Virus record (IMG/VR): IMGVR_UViG_3300036767_001238
Span: 1-58,881 of that record
From: a virus
Length of the DNA stretch: 58,881 nucleotides
Direction: 5' to 3' (one strand)
This document shows, piece by piece, positions 26,652-34,545 of the stretch (its first letter is position 1; each line of letters starts with the position of its first letter). The position numbers and the translations under genes were made by a program. Below the pieces are notes generated by a model. The model did not search any database. It was not told the origin of the DNA and was given only the letters and a program-made list of their open reading frames with translations.

Positions 26652-26941
26652 AACTTACTGGTTCGGCAGACCCCGAGTTTAAAGCCAAGGGCTCTGACTG
26701 CCGCCAATACCAGTGAAAATGGCGGGTCATTCCCATCACGAAATGCCTCAAGCAATGCAGTATGCTCTATGCCAACTTGCGCGGCTATGCCTTCGGGGCC
26801 GCGTGCTCGGATTACGTCACCGATGGCGCCAATGATCACCAGAGCGTCACCATCATCGAAAGCAGCTTCCAAATACGCGTCCTGCTCGACACGCGTCTGA
26901 AGATGTTCCTGAATATCCCATTGGGAGATTTCGTGAGGCAT
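26648..26941 (-). CDS. orphan HI1420-family addiction-module antidote (HTH)
   Basis: 97 residues. The layout matches the HI1420/TIGR02684 antidote family: WDIQEHLQTRVEQDAYLEAA, then FDDGDALVIIGAIGDVIRAR, then an HTH-like LAAQVGIEHTALLEAF-type segment (here IAAQVGIEHTALLEAF) and a closing LAAVRALGFKLGV. The usual Gp49/RelE-like toxin should precede it, but only 81 bases separate it from the capsid stop. It therefore appears as a lone antitoxin or regulator, convergent with the HigA-like fragment. Confidence 0.72.
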   Translation of the reverse strand: MPHEISQWDIQEHLQTRVEQDAYLEAAFDDGDALVIIGAIGDVIRARGPEGIAAQVGIEHTALLEAFRDGNDPPFSLVLAAVRALGFKLGVCRTSKF

Positions 26942-27022
26942 ATAGCTGCTTTCTTTGATGCGGCCAGCATAACGTTGCTCTGGATGTCATTCCAACGCAA
27001 CGCCTCTTCCGGCCCTGCTCGA

Positions 27023-28054
27023 TTACGTCCGCTTGCCCGGGATCAGGACCCGCGGCCGTGTGCAGTAATGCAGCGCGTTCATCTGGAACTCGAGGTTCAC
27101 ACCCTTGCCGTTCTGCATCTCCCACTGCTTGCCGTAGAGGCGCTGGCCCGGCGTGTTCACGGTCTCGATGTAATCGGCCGGTGCATAGACCGTGCGGAAG
27201 AGACCAGGCACGCCCGAAGGCACGAGGTGGCACTTGTCAGTGTCGATGCCGACGTTCTGGCCGCCGCGGTAGTTCATCCAGGTGATGCCGCCAAACTCGA
27301 AGGCGCCGTAAATGCCGGAATTGCCCGAGTTGATATAGGCGTTCCGGAGCGATGCCGCGTCTGCATAGCCCTTGTAAGTTTCGCGGACCTCTTGGTGGGC
27401 GATGAGATCATCGAAGAACGCGTCGCCGCAAAGCGCCATGATGCCTGTATAGGGCAGCCCGTCGAGAATGCCTGCCATCTGACGGATGACACCCGCGCAT
27501 TTCTTGCGGAGTGCGCCATCGGCGGCGCTCGCATTGTCGAGGTCGAAGTCCACCACTGCCTGCTGGTTTTCGCCAAACTCGGTGAAGTAATCGAACAGAA
27601 CCGAGCCATCAGCATCGAGTAGCTGGCCGGTCTTGAGAATGTTCAGCCGGTGGTATTCCTCGGTCAGTGCAAAGAACTGGCTCGCCTCGGCCGCGCGGTC
27701 TGCGATCTTCTGCTGCAGGCGCTCGACGGCAACCTCTTGGCCGAAAGCGCGGACCTGCTGCACCTCGTCGGCATAGATCGCATCATCGACCTGGAAGTGC
27801 GGCACCTTCAGCATGCGTACGGCGCGTTTCGATTTATCGAAGGTCTGGCCTGGACCACCGCGCGGGCTCGCGGAGACCAGCATGCGGTTTTGCTCTTTGT
27901 CCTTCTCGATTGCGATGTCGAGCGTATCGATGCTGGTGGTCTGGAACAGCCCCATTTGCCCGATGCGGGACGGGGTGTATTTGATCTCACGAAGCGCGTC
28001 CGTGAGGCGCATGACGCTGAAGGCGTCCTGACTGAAGATGTTGAGGATCGACAT
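27023..28054 (-). CDS. major capsid protein (lambda gpE family)
   Basis: 343 residues, matching lambda gpE (341). The N-terminus (LTDALREIKYTPSRIGQMGL) and the C-terminal region (GKGVNLEFQMNALHYCTRPR) are characteristic of Phage_cap_E. It forms the HK97-fold shell, stabilised by the decoration protein encoded 371 bases upstream. AGGACCTCC provides a ribosome site. A HicB-like gene on the other strand sits in the gap before it. Confidence 0.92.
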   Translation of the reverse strand: MSILNIFSQDAFSVMRLTDALREIKYTPSRIGQMGLFQTTSIDTLDIAIEKDKEQNRMLVSASPRGGPGQTFDKSKRAVRMLKVPHFQVDDAIYADEVQQVRAFGQEVAVERLQQKIADRAAEASQFFALTEEYHRLNILKTGQLLDADGSVLFDYFTEFGENQQAVVDFDLDNASAADGALRKKCAGVIRQMAGILDGLPYTGIMALCGDAFFDDLIAHQEVRETYKGYADAASLRNAYINSGNSGIYGAFEFGGITWMNYRGGQNVGIDTDKCHLVPSGVPGLFRTVYAPADYIETVNTPGQRLYGKQWEMQNGKGVNLEFQMNALHYCTRPRVLIPGKRT

Positions 28055-28196
28055 GGGAGGTCCTTTTATTGCGTCGGCGCGCCAGCAACTGGTCGCGCAA
28101 GATCACCCTGCGGCCCGAGGCTGCAGGAGATCGCTTTGGTTGAGTGGACGGCGTTTTCGCCTTGCCTTGCAGGCCTCGGCGCGCCACCGTTGCCAC

Positions 28197-28406
28197 ATGC
28201 AAAAAACGATGGAATATCGCGGGTATCAGGCCGAAGTTTCCGAAGAGGGAGAGCTATTGGTCGGGCACATCTCCGTCATTCGAGACCGGGTTGGTTTCCA
28301 CGCGGAAAGCTTTGAGGCGTTGCGCGAAGCCTTCAGGGAAGCCGTGGACGATTATCTTGACGTCTGCCAGATTGTCGGTAAGTCACCAGCCAAGCCTGAC
28401 ACATAA
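28197..28406 (+). CDS. orphan HicB-type antitoxin
   Basis: 69 residues from ATG 28197 (second ATG at 28209). MEYRGYQAEVSEEGELLVGH followed by RDRVGFHAESFEALREAFRE and AVDDYLDVCQIVGKSPAKP is a full match to the HicB pattern. The preceding 142 bases contain no recognisable HicA mRNA interferase, which normally lies directly upstream. It lacks any C-terminal DNA-binding domain. It is located against the late operon between capsid and decoration genes, so it may neutralise a host or rival HicA rather than form an addiction pair. Confidence 0.75.
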   Translation: MQKTMEYRGYQAEVSEEGELLVGHISVIRDRVGFHAESFEALREAFREAVDDYLDVCQIVGKSPAKPDT

Positions 28407-28424
28407 TCGCAAGACGGGATCAAA

Positions 28425-28796
28425 TTACCGCACGATGATCCCGGCCGTCGCGAGATCAGCTTGGGCAGCTGCCTTTTCCGCCGCCTCATCGCGGTCGGGA
28501 TGGTAGATCAGGATCTTGCCGTTGACCTCTGCATCCCGCGTGATGGCGGCCACCGCAACATCACTGCCCGTGGCATCGCAGCCGTAGAGCGCGATCGCCA
28601 CGGCCGTCTGGCTGCCATCGGTCGCGCCGACGGCGCTCGCCAGATATTTGCCGCTGGCGGTGATTTTGCCGAGTACCGAGCCCGGAGCGATGATACCCGC
28701 GCCGCTGGCGATGGTGATGTTTTCTCGGGACCGCTGGCCGTTGGCCTCGGTCATCAGGAATTCGCCGGGATGCCGGCCTTCGATGAGAACGGTCAT
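28425..28796 (-). CDS. head decoration protein (lambda gpD family)
   Basis: 123 residues (lambda gpD is 110). The N-terminus (RHPGEFLMTEANGQRSRENI) and the pattern IAPGSVLGKITASGKY are typical for the HDPD family. It trims the expanded capsid as trimers. Order C, D, E matches lambda. Its stop lies close to that of the convergent HicB gene. Confidence 0.9.
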   Translation of the reverse strand: MTVLIEGRHPGEFLMTEANGQRSRENITIASGAGIIAPGSVLGKITASGKYLASAVGATDGSQTAVAIALYGCDATGSDVAVAAITRDAEVNGKILIYHPDRDEAAEKAAAQADLATAGIIVR

Positions 28797-28812
28797 GGAC
28801 GGTCTCTCCTAT

Positions 28813-29223
28813 TTAGCTGAAGCGCGCATTGGCCTGGGTGATAGCTTTCGCCCACCCGGCCGCATTTCGTTCAGACCGGTTGCGGTGATCGGCCGGGGTT
28901 TCGGCCCCGAGTTCAGCCTCTTGCGCAGCTCGGTCAGCGATGGACGTTGCTGCACTGGCCTTCGGCGAAGCGGCCAGAACCTTGGCCGCGTCGGCCGCCG
29001 TCATTTCAGTTTCAAGCGCCAACACCAAGGCTTGCGCTTCCCGACCTTCCGTTTCCGGAGCGGTCAGGATGACTTTGATCCGCGCTGTGGCCTCCGCCTT
29101 ACCGGCAGTAACGCCAGCCACATGGGCCTCCGTCCGCGCGGCTTCGACAGCCGCCTGTAAATCTGCGGGGCTGATGGCAGCGACGTCACTCGCGGGCGCC
29201 TCGCTTTGGGGTGTTTTGGTCAT
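28813..29223 (-). CDS. nested scaffold protein (Nu3-like), internal in-frame start
   Basis: ATG 29223 lies in frame inside the S49 protease gene and is preceded by AGGGAGGA at ideal distance, a stronger ribosome site than most genes here. The product (136 residues, starting MTKTPQSEAPASD) would be the isolated C-terminal scaffold, rich in Ala, Glu and Thr with a long predicted helix. Lambda makes Nu3 from the end of gene C in the same way. Initiation is inferred from the site; translation is not shown. Confidence 0.75.
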   Translation of the reverse strand: MTKTPQSEAPASDVAAISPADLQAAVEAARTEAHVAGVTAGKAEATARIKVILTAPETEGREAQALVLALETEMTAADAAKVLAASPKASAATSIADRAAQEAELGAETPADHRNRSERNAAGWAKAITQANARFS

Positions 29224-30150
29224 AGGTCCTCCCTTTCTCTGGGGGCTTGCCCCGGAGGGCGGTTGCGAGAGCGCGGCGATCACCTCCTCAAGGCTCGCCA
29301 TGCGATCAGCGAGGCCCTGGGCGATGGCATCGGCGCCAAGATAGGTGCGAGCTTCTGTCGCCCGGATAGCCTCAGAACTGATCCGACCGGCGCGCCCTTC
29401 GGCCACGAGACCGACGAACTGGTCGTAGATTTTCAGGACCTCGGCCTGCAGGTCTGCGCGTACGGCGTCTGACAGCGGCCCAAACGGGTGGCCGTCGACC
29501 TTGTGGGCACCAGCATGGATCAGCGTTGGCTTCACGCCGCGATCCTCAAGCTCGCCTGAGCGATCGAGATGGGTCAGCACCACACCGATCGAGCCGACCA
29601 TCGAGGTGGGCGAGACGATGATTTCCGAGGCCGCACTGGCGATGCCATAGGCGGCCGACGCTGCGACATCATTTACAAAGGCCACGACAGGTTTGGTCTT
29701 GTTGACGGCACTGACCAGCTTGGCCGTGGCAAACATGCCCGTGGCCTCGCCGCCAGGGCTGTCGATATCCAAGAGGATTGCCCGCACATCCGGGTCGGCT
29801 TCCGCCTCGCGCAACTGTGCTGCAATCCCCTCATAGGACACGAGGCCCGAACTGGCGCCGATCCAGGCACCACGGTTCACCAAGCTGCCGACGATCGGCA
29901 GGATGGCGACGCCGTTTTCGAGGCGCATCGTGCTGAAGTTGCCATTGTCGCGGCGGTAGCTGCCCACGAAGCGGTTCGCCTGTGGGTCCAGCGCCGACAA
30001 TGGCTCGATCCCGATCCGCCCCTGCAGCACGTGCAGGATCAGATCAGCCTTGTCTGGATGCAGAAGCAGCGGCCGGTTAAGAACGCGTCCTGCGATCTGT
30101 GCGAGAGACGGACCTGCCGCGGCTCGTTTTATATCGGGCGGTTCCGTCAC
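28813..30150 (-). CDS. capsid maturation protease (S49/lambda gpC) with scaffold domain
   Basis: 445 residues from GTG 30150, chosen because AGGAGG sits six bases upstream and GTGA overlaps the stop of gpW. The S49 peptidase domain spans residues about 75-300. Ser165 (DVAASAAYGIA) and Lys217 (HAGAHKVDG) form the likely catalytic dyad, and SMVGSIGV is the conserved strand. The C-terminal part (from residue 310) is an Ala/Glu-rich scaffold, also made separately from an internal start. It cleaves scaffold and portal during prohead maturation. Confidence 0.9.
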   Translation of the reverse strand: MTEPPDIKRAAAGPSLAQIAGRVLNRPLLLHPDKADLILHVLQGRIGIEPLSALDPQANRFVGSYRRDNGNFSTMRLENGVAILPIVGSLVNRGAWIGASSGLVSYEGIAAQLREAEADPDVRAILLDIDSPGGEATGMFATAKLVSAVNKTKPVVAFVNDVAASAAYGIASAASEIIVSPTSMVGSIGVVLTHLDRSGELEDRGVKPTLIHAGAHKVDGHPFGPLSDAVRADLQAEVLKIYDQFVGLVAEGRAGRISSEAIRATEARTYLGADAIAQGLADRMASLEEVIAALSQPPSGASPQRKGGPMTKTPQSEAPASDVAAISPADLQAAVEAARTEAHVAGVTAGKAEATARIKVILTAPETEGREAQALVLALETEMTAADAAKVLAASPKASAATSIADRAAQEAELGAETPADHRNRSERNAAGWAKAITQANARFS

Positions 30151-30407
30151 CTCACCCCTCCTGTACCAAGTGCAAAGCGCCGCGGACCGCGGCCCTGCAG
30201 CTGGGCGCATTGTTCCTCAAAGCAGCGAATGACCGCCAAAAGCCGGTCGGGATGCGCCCGGTGATAGGTCACCGACCGTTCCACCCCGTTTGATCCCGCC
30301 CGGAACCGCACCTCCATGGCGCCTTCGCCCGCCACCAGACGCACATAGACCTGGCGAAGGCTGGCAGCGGCAGCGCAAGGATCCGCTTCATCGATGCTGA
30401 TCGTCAT
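30147..30407 (-). CDS. head-tail joining protein (lambda gpW-like)
   Basis: 86 residues (lambda gpW is 68). AAAASLRQVYVRLVAGEGAM, an RSVTYHRAHPDRLLAVI helix-strand pattern and the C-terminal RGPRRFALG echo gpW, whose end reads RGPAGF. It stops up the filled head for tail joining. It is coupled by ATGA to the portal gene and by GTGA to the protease gene. In lambda W lies between A and B; here it follows the portal. Confidence 0.7.
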   Translation of the reverse strand: MTISIDEADPCAAAASLRQVYVRLVAGEGAMEVRFRAGSNGVERSVTYHRAHPDRLLAVIRCFEEQCAQLQGRGPRRFALGTGGVR

Positions 30408-32026
30408 GCCTTGGCCTCATCGCCCGTGTTGTCCTGTTCATCTGAGGCCGCCGTCGGGCCACCACCCTGCGCCCCCATCATCTGCGGCTCGGGCAGCCCG
30501 TACTCGGCACGAAGTGCTCGTTCTTGGGCCAGTTGCTGATAGACATCGTCCACATCCGCCCCGAGATCGGTGCAGATCATCGCGTCCGACATCACGCCGA
30601 GCCGCTTCCAGACCTCATGCGCCTTGGCCTTCTTCAGATCATCCGCCTGTGGTCGCGGATCACCGCGCCATTCCGCGCGGCACGCCGCCGTGCGATTGGC
30701 CAAGAACCCGGCAATGCCACCGGGAAACGGCAGGCTTCCCGCCTCGATCTCTTCTTCAAGCCAGGCCTCGTAGATCGGCTGGCAGAACGGCGCCATGATA
30801 TTGCGCCGCCGCGCCTTGGTGATGGCAAAGATCTCCGTCGTTGCCGCTTGCAGCGACGAATAGGTCGCCCCCACATTGTCACCCGTGGCGCTTTCATAGG
30901 TCAGCCCCAGGCACCGCGCGAGTTCACGCAGCAGGTGCATCGAGAAGGCGGCATAGTCCGAAGACGGGTGGTTCGAGGTGTGGAACGTCAGCTCCTGGCC
31001 CGGGAAGAGGTGGGCCAAGCGGCCGTTGATGCCCACATCCAGCGTGCTGCCATCATAATAGCCCGCCACCATTTCGATATAGGCCTCCATCGGCGAGATG
31101 CCCTGGGCCAGCATCTGCGCCTGTTCCTGCGGCGTCAGCAGACCCTGCAGCACCTGTTCCGTCGGCTCATCCGAGGTGATGGTCACCGCAAACAGCGTCT
31201 GCACGATCGCCGCCATCAGCGTGGCATCCGCCAGCTGATCGAATTGCCGCGCGACCTGCAGCGCCGGTACCAGAGGCGAGATGCCCCGATGCGTGCCTGG
31301 CGCCCCTTCGAAGATGTGGATCACGCGAGGCCGGCCCGCAGCATCGCGGGCGCGGACGTCATATTCGACGTCGTGTTGGAACAGGTCCTTGCGGATCGCG
31401 CGGTAGCCCACGGGCATGCCATCGGCATCCGTATAGATCCCGTTGATCAGCCGCCGCATGCTTTCGGTCTTGCGCGACAGGCGTTGCGGCGGAAGCAGAC
31501 GCACCTTGGTGCCGTAGCGGTTCCACGGCCGCTTGCGCCAAGGCAGTTCGGCAAGGATTTCGCCGGTGACCAGCCAGGAACGGAAGGCGGCTGCCTGCAT
31601 CTGCCCAAAGGTCCGCAAACCCTGAATATCGCATTCCTGGGCGTTGCGCGCCCAAAGCTCGAAGCGCCGCTCCACCGTCTTGGCCCAGTCTGACGCCTCT
31701 ACAGGCGTCATGCCGAAGGTCTCGTTCTCTGGCAGCGCCTTCAGCTGCAGGCCTGTGCCCACCGTATTGGCGACACATTGCTCCAGCGCACCGGCCAGCC
31801 AGCCGCTGTTGTGCAGAAGGTCATTGACCCTTGCCGCCGCGTCATCCCAGGCCTCACCGATATCATCCTGCGCCTCGCGCAGCGCCGGTTTCCAACCGGC
31901 GAAGGTCACGCCCCGCCCGCCGCGCATGTATTTGCCGGAGGGTCTGGGGAGGCTCATCCCCTCCGGCCCAGCCGCCGGAGGCAGCGCCTCAGCCAGCAGG
32001 TCTTTCAACTTTGCGATCACGGACAT
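30404..32026 (-). CDS. portal protein (lambda gpB family)
   Basis: 540 residues (lambda gpB 533). LLHNSGWLAGALEQCVANTV, GMTPVEASDWAKTVERRFEL and the strand WLVTGEILAELPWRKR are characteristic of the lambda portal family. The C-terminus is Gly/Ala-rich and probably disordered. It forms the dodecameric ring for DNA packaging. It starts five bases after the terminase large subunit ends. Confidence 0.93.
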   Translation of the reverse strand: MSVIAKLKDLLAEALPPAAGPEGMSLPRPSGKYMRGGRGVTFAGWKPALREAQDDIGEAWDDAAARVNDLLHNSGWLAGALEQCVANTVGTGLQLKALPENETFGMTPVEASDWAKTVERRFELWARNAQECDIQGLRTFGQMQAAAFRSWLVTGEILAELPWRKRPWNRYGTKVRLLPPQRLSRKTESMRRLINGIYTDADGMPVGYRAIRKDLFQHDVEYDVRARDAAGRPRVIHIFEGAPGTHRGISPLVPALQVARQFDQLADATLMAAIVQTLFAVTITSDEPTEQVLQGLLTPQEQAQMLAQGISPMEAYIEMVAGYYDGSTLDVGINGRLAHLFPGQELTFHTSNHPSSDYAAFSMHLLRELARCLGLTYESATGDNVGATYSSLQAATTEIFAITKARRRNIMAPFCQPIYEAWLEEEIEAGSLPFPGGIAGFLANRTAACRAEWRGDPRPQADDLKKAKAHEVWKRLGVMSDAMICTDLGADVDDVYQQLAQERALRAEYGLPEPQMMGAQGGGPTAASDEQDNTGDEAKA

Positions 32027-32031
32027 GTGCG

Positions 32032-34095
32032 TTATCCATTCAGCCTGCTGCCATGGCGGGCAAACCGCCCGCGCAGAGCGCCGCTGCGACTGCTGCCTGG
32101 GAAGGAGCGCGATGCCGGCGGCGGCGCCTTTGATGTCTCAGGCTCAGGTGCTGTCACCCAGGTTGGGTCATGCCCGTCGGGCACTGCGGCCTCCAGAGTG
32201 GTCTGTCGTTCGATCCCCTCCGGGATGCGCTGGACGTTCAGCGTGTATCCGATGGCCGCACAGAGCGCCTCGCAGTCCAGAAAGTGGTTGTTGCGCGACC
32301 GTTTCACCCAGATGGGCTTGCCCTCGACCACGACCCGCACCTCCGAGGTCAGCTGCTTGCAGTAATCCTCCGAGACCGCTTCATGGACATGAAACGCCCC
32401 CGGCTGATCGGCCGGCGTGCGGATGCGCGACATCACCAGCGATTTAAAGAAGTCGGTCGAGAGCGTCACGAGGTCGATCGAATAGAGCGCCTTCTTGCCA
32501 TCGGGCTTCACCTCGATCTTAGACACCCGATAGGGCGGGCTCTGGACGTCCTTGCCCTTCGTCGGGGCGCAGAGCCAGCTGTAGCGCCGGCAGAACTCGT
32601 AGACCTTGTGCTCGTTGCCAAGCTCCGGCTTGTCCGGCCGGAAGCCGGAGTCCACGAACACCTTCTCGATCTGCATGCCGCCCACCGGCGTCAGCATCAG
32701 GTCCGCAAGAGCCGACCAGACGTCGTCATCCTCCGTTGGGCCGTAAAGCTGGCCGTTGTCGATGAGCCAGGACGTGCCCCGCGCCCCAAAAGCCCGGATC
32801 ACATAGACCAGGCTGAACTTCTGGACGTCGACGCCCATGACCAGCCGCAATCCGCCCGCGGGCACATCGCCCGGCCGGTAGGGCTGGCGGCGTTCCATGA
32901 TTTCCTGCCAGTCGGGCACATCGCCCGAGGCGGTCATGGCGTAGCATTCGCCAAAGCCCGCATTCATCGCCGTCTGGATCCGGTCGTGATCGCCCGATCC
33001 AAGTGCGGTGAGGTAAGTCTCCGCCCGCTGACCCCAGCTCACGAAGGGCGAGCAGAGCCCCGAGGTCCACATCGACAGCGTGGCGCTCTCCGCCGGTGCG
33101 CCGGTGACATGCGGGCCATCGTCTTTCAGTTCAACCTGCTGTCCCGGCGCGACCATCGCGCCGTGCGCATTCATCCAACCCTTATCGGCCTCGCTATGCT
33201 GGCCGCCGCAGCGTGGACATTCCAGTGTCGCGGCCTGCTTGGCCTGCGCCGGCGTCGCGCGCTCGGGCCAGCGCAGCTGCTTGAAGCGCGGGATGAAGTA
33301 TTCGTAGCAGTGTCGGCAGGGCCAGACCCAGTGATGCCGCGTACCTTCCTGCCAGAGCTTCCAGATTGGGCTTTCGAGATCCTCCGGCGCCGAGCGCGCC
33401 CAGAACTCGAGGCCACTCGATACGTCCGGTTCGATTTCCACGAGGCCCCGCGCCGGTGTGCTGGTGATTGCCGTCACAAAATCGGCATAGGTTTCGCCCC
33501 GCGCCTCGACGAGGCCCAGAACATCCCCTTGGCCTTTCACATTGGCCATCATCTCATCGTATTCGTCGATCAGCGCCAAGGCGGCGGGGTCGGATTTCAG
33601 GGCTGTGGAGGAGCCCGCATGCGCGAGGCGCAACCGAACGCCGGCCACATGTTTCAGCGTTTTCTTCATCCGGCGGCCGCGCACAACCTTGTTTGCCAGC
33701 GTGTCGGCCTCATCAAGAAGTGCCATCAGCCGCGGTTCGAACTGGTCGGTCAGAAACTCCTTCGTCGGTCCCACATAGAGGATTGGTGCCGGGCGCTGAT
33801 CGAGCCTTGCGCCGATAATGTCCAGCATGCTGTCGGTCTTGCCCGACTGCGCCGAAGTCACCGCCACCACCCGGCGATAGCCGCCGCGATGCACAGCGGC
33901 CGACCATGGGATCATGTAAGGCGTGAGCCCCGGATCACGGGGGCCGGGAATGCCGGCAGTTTCTGGATAAATCCGGTGTGCGGCCGCCCAAGGGGCCGGG
34001 TCACGTTTCTCGCTCGGCCTCCAGATCGCCGCTGCCAGCGACCAGAGCTGCGCCTGCTTTGTCGGCCGCCCCTGCAATACGTTCAAGCGCGCCAT
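32032..34095 (-). CDS. terminase large subunit (lambda gpA family)
   Basis: 687 residues (lambda gpA 641). Walker A is VTSAQSGKTD (residues about 79-88) and Walker B ALALIDEYDE (about 172-181). A zinc-ribbon pair, WPCRHC and LECPRCGGQH, follows at about 265-300. The nuclease domain contains GVDVQKFSLVYVI. It packages DNA and cuts cos. The chosen ATG 34095 overlaps the small subunit by 95 bases; a shorter start inside is possible but would lose little. Confidence 0.93.
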   Translation of the reverse strand: MARLNVLQGRPTKQAQLWSLAAAIWRPSEKRDPAPWAAAHRIYPETAGIPGPRDPGLTPYMIPWSAAVHRGGYRRVVAVTSAQSGKTDSMLDIIGARLDQRPAPILYVGPTKEFLTDQFEPRLMALLDEADTLANKVVRGRRMKKTLKHVAGVRLRLAHAGSSTALKSDPAALALIDEYDEMMANVKGQGDVLGLVEARGETYADFVTAITSTPARGLVEIEPDVSSGLEFWARSAPEDLESPIWKLWQEGTRHHWVWPCRHCYEYFIPRFKQLRWPERATPAQAKQAATLECPRCGGQHSEADKGWMNAHGAMVAPGQQVELKDDGPHVTGAPAESATLSMWTSGLCSPFVSWGQRAETYLTALGSGDHDRIQTAMNAGFGECYAMTASGDVPDWQEIMERRQPYRPGDVPAGGLRLVMGVDVQKFSLVYVIRAFGARGTSWLIDNGQLYGPTEDDDVWSALADLMLTPVGGMQIEKVFVDSGFRPDKPELGNEHKVYEFCRRYSWLCAPTKGKDVQSPPYRVSKIEVKPDGKKALYSIDLVTLSTDFFKSLVMSRIRTPADQPGAFHVHEAVSEDYCKQLTSEVRVVVEGKPIWVKRSRNNHFLDCEALCAAIGYTLNVQRIPEGIERQTTLEAAVPDGHDPTWVTAPEPETSKAPPPASRSFPGSSRSGALRGRFARHGSRLNG

Positions 34096-34498
34096 CGATC
34101 ACCTCTTCGAGCGCGCGCCGCGCCTCCATATCGCGCGTGTAGCGCGCCGCGAGACCGACAAGCTCTGCCCGCACCAGCGCCGCCATCTCGCCCACCACGG
34201 CCTTTGCATCCTCCATCGGGATCAACTCCCGGCTGCGTTCCTGGATTCTGAGTTCAATTTCACGCGTGCGCGCTTCCGTGGCCCGGCTGGCCACCGCGGC
34301 CTTATTGTTCTTTGAAAGCTGGTCTTCGTAATAGGCGAGTGCCCCGCGAATGACGCCGACCAGCGTGTATTCCCCGCGCTGTGCCCGATCCATGTAGCCC
34401 GATTTGACCAGCCCCTGGACCCAGCGGTCCGAGCGACCCAGCAGGGCCGCGGCTTGAGAGACCGTAATGGTTTGGCCGCGCGTACGAGGTTCAGACAT
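34001..34498 (-). CDS. terminase small subunit (Nu1-like)
   Basis: 165 residues from ATG 34498. The N-terminus (TVSQAAALLGRSDRWVQGLV) is a winged helix-turn-helix like Nu1; the rest is a long helical region (AAVASRATEARTREIELRIQ) used for oligomerisation and contact with gpA. It binds the cos region, which should lie near or just upstream of this gene. AGGAGG is present before the start. Confidence 0.85.
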   Translation of the reverse strand: MSEPRTRGQTITVSQAAALLGRSDRWVQGLVKSGYMDRAQRGEYTLVGVIRGALAYYEDQLSKNNKAAVASRATEARTREIELRIQERSRELIPMEDAKAVVGEMAALVRAELVGLAARYTRDMEARRALEEVIDGALERIAGAADKAGAALVAGSGDLEAERET

Positions 34499-34518
34499 CA
34501 AGCTGCCTCCTGTTCAAT

Positions 34519-34543
34519 ACGGGAGGACAGTTGCTCTTCCCGT
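34519..34543. repeat. dyad between glycosyltransferase stop and terminase start
   Basis: ACGGGA and TCCCGT form a perfect 6-bp inverted repeat across 13 bases, directly after the stop of the glycosyltransferase gene. It could end transcription of that gene or be part of the cos/cosB region that normally adjoins the terminase small gene. Neither is proved. Confidence 0.35.
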
Positions 34544-34545
34544 TA

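Noticed and set aside
28038-28196. HicA remnant before the HicB-like gene
   Set aside because: The upstream frame is open but shows no HicA pattern (no conserved Gly-His or double-stranded RNA-binding fold); treated as non-coding.
30524-31693. 389-residue + strand open frame opposite the portal gene
   Set aside because: Antisense shadow with Arg/His-rich composition and no ribosome site.
32170-34251. 693-residue + strand open frame opposite the terminase
   Set aside because: Long shadow of GC-rich coding on the other strand; the product is Arg/His/Pro-rich with no domain, while the minus frame is a clear terminase.
59-34498. Gene transfer agent of Rhodobacterales
   Set aside because: Contractile tail genes, integrase, repressor and replication genes mark a true prophage; the GTA has a siphovirus-like tail and no integrase.
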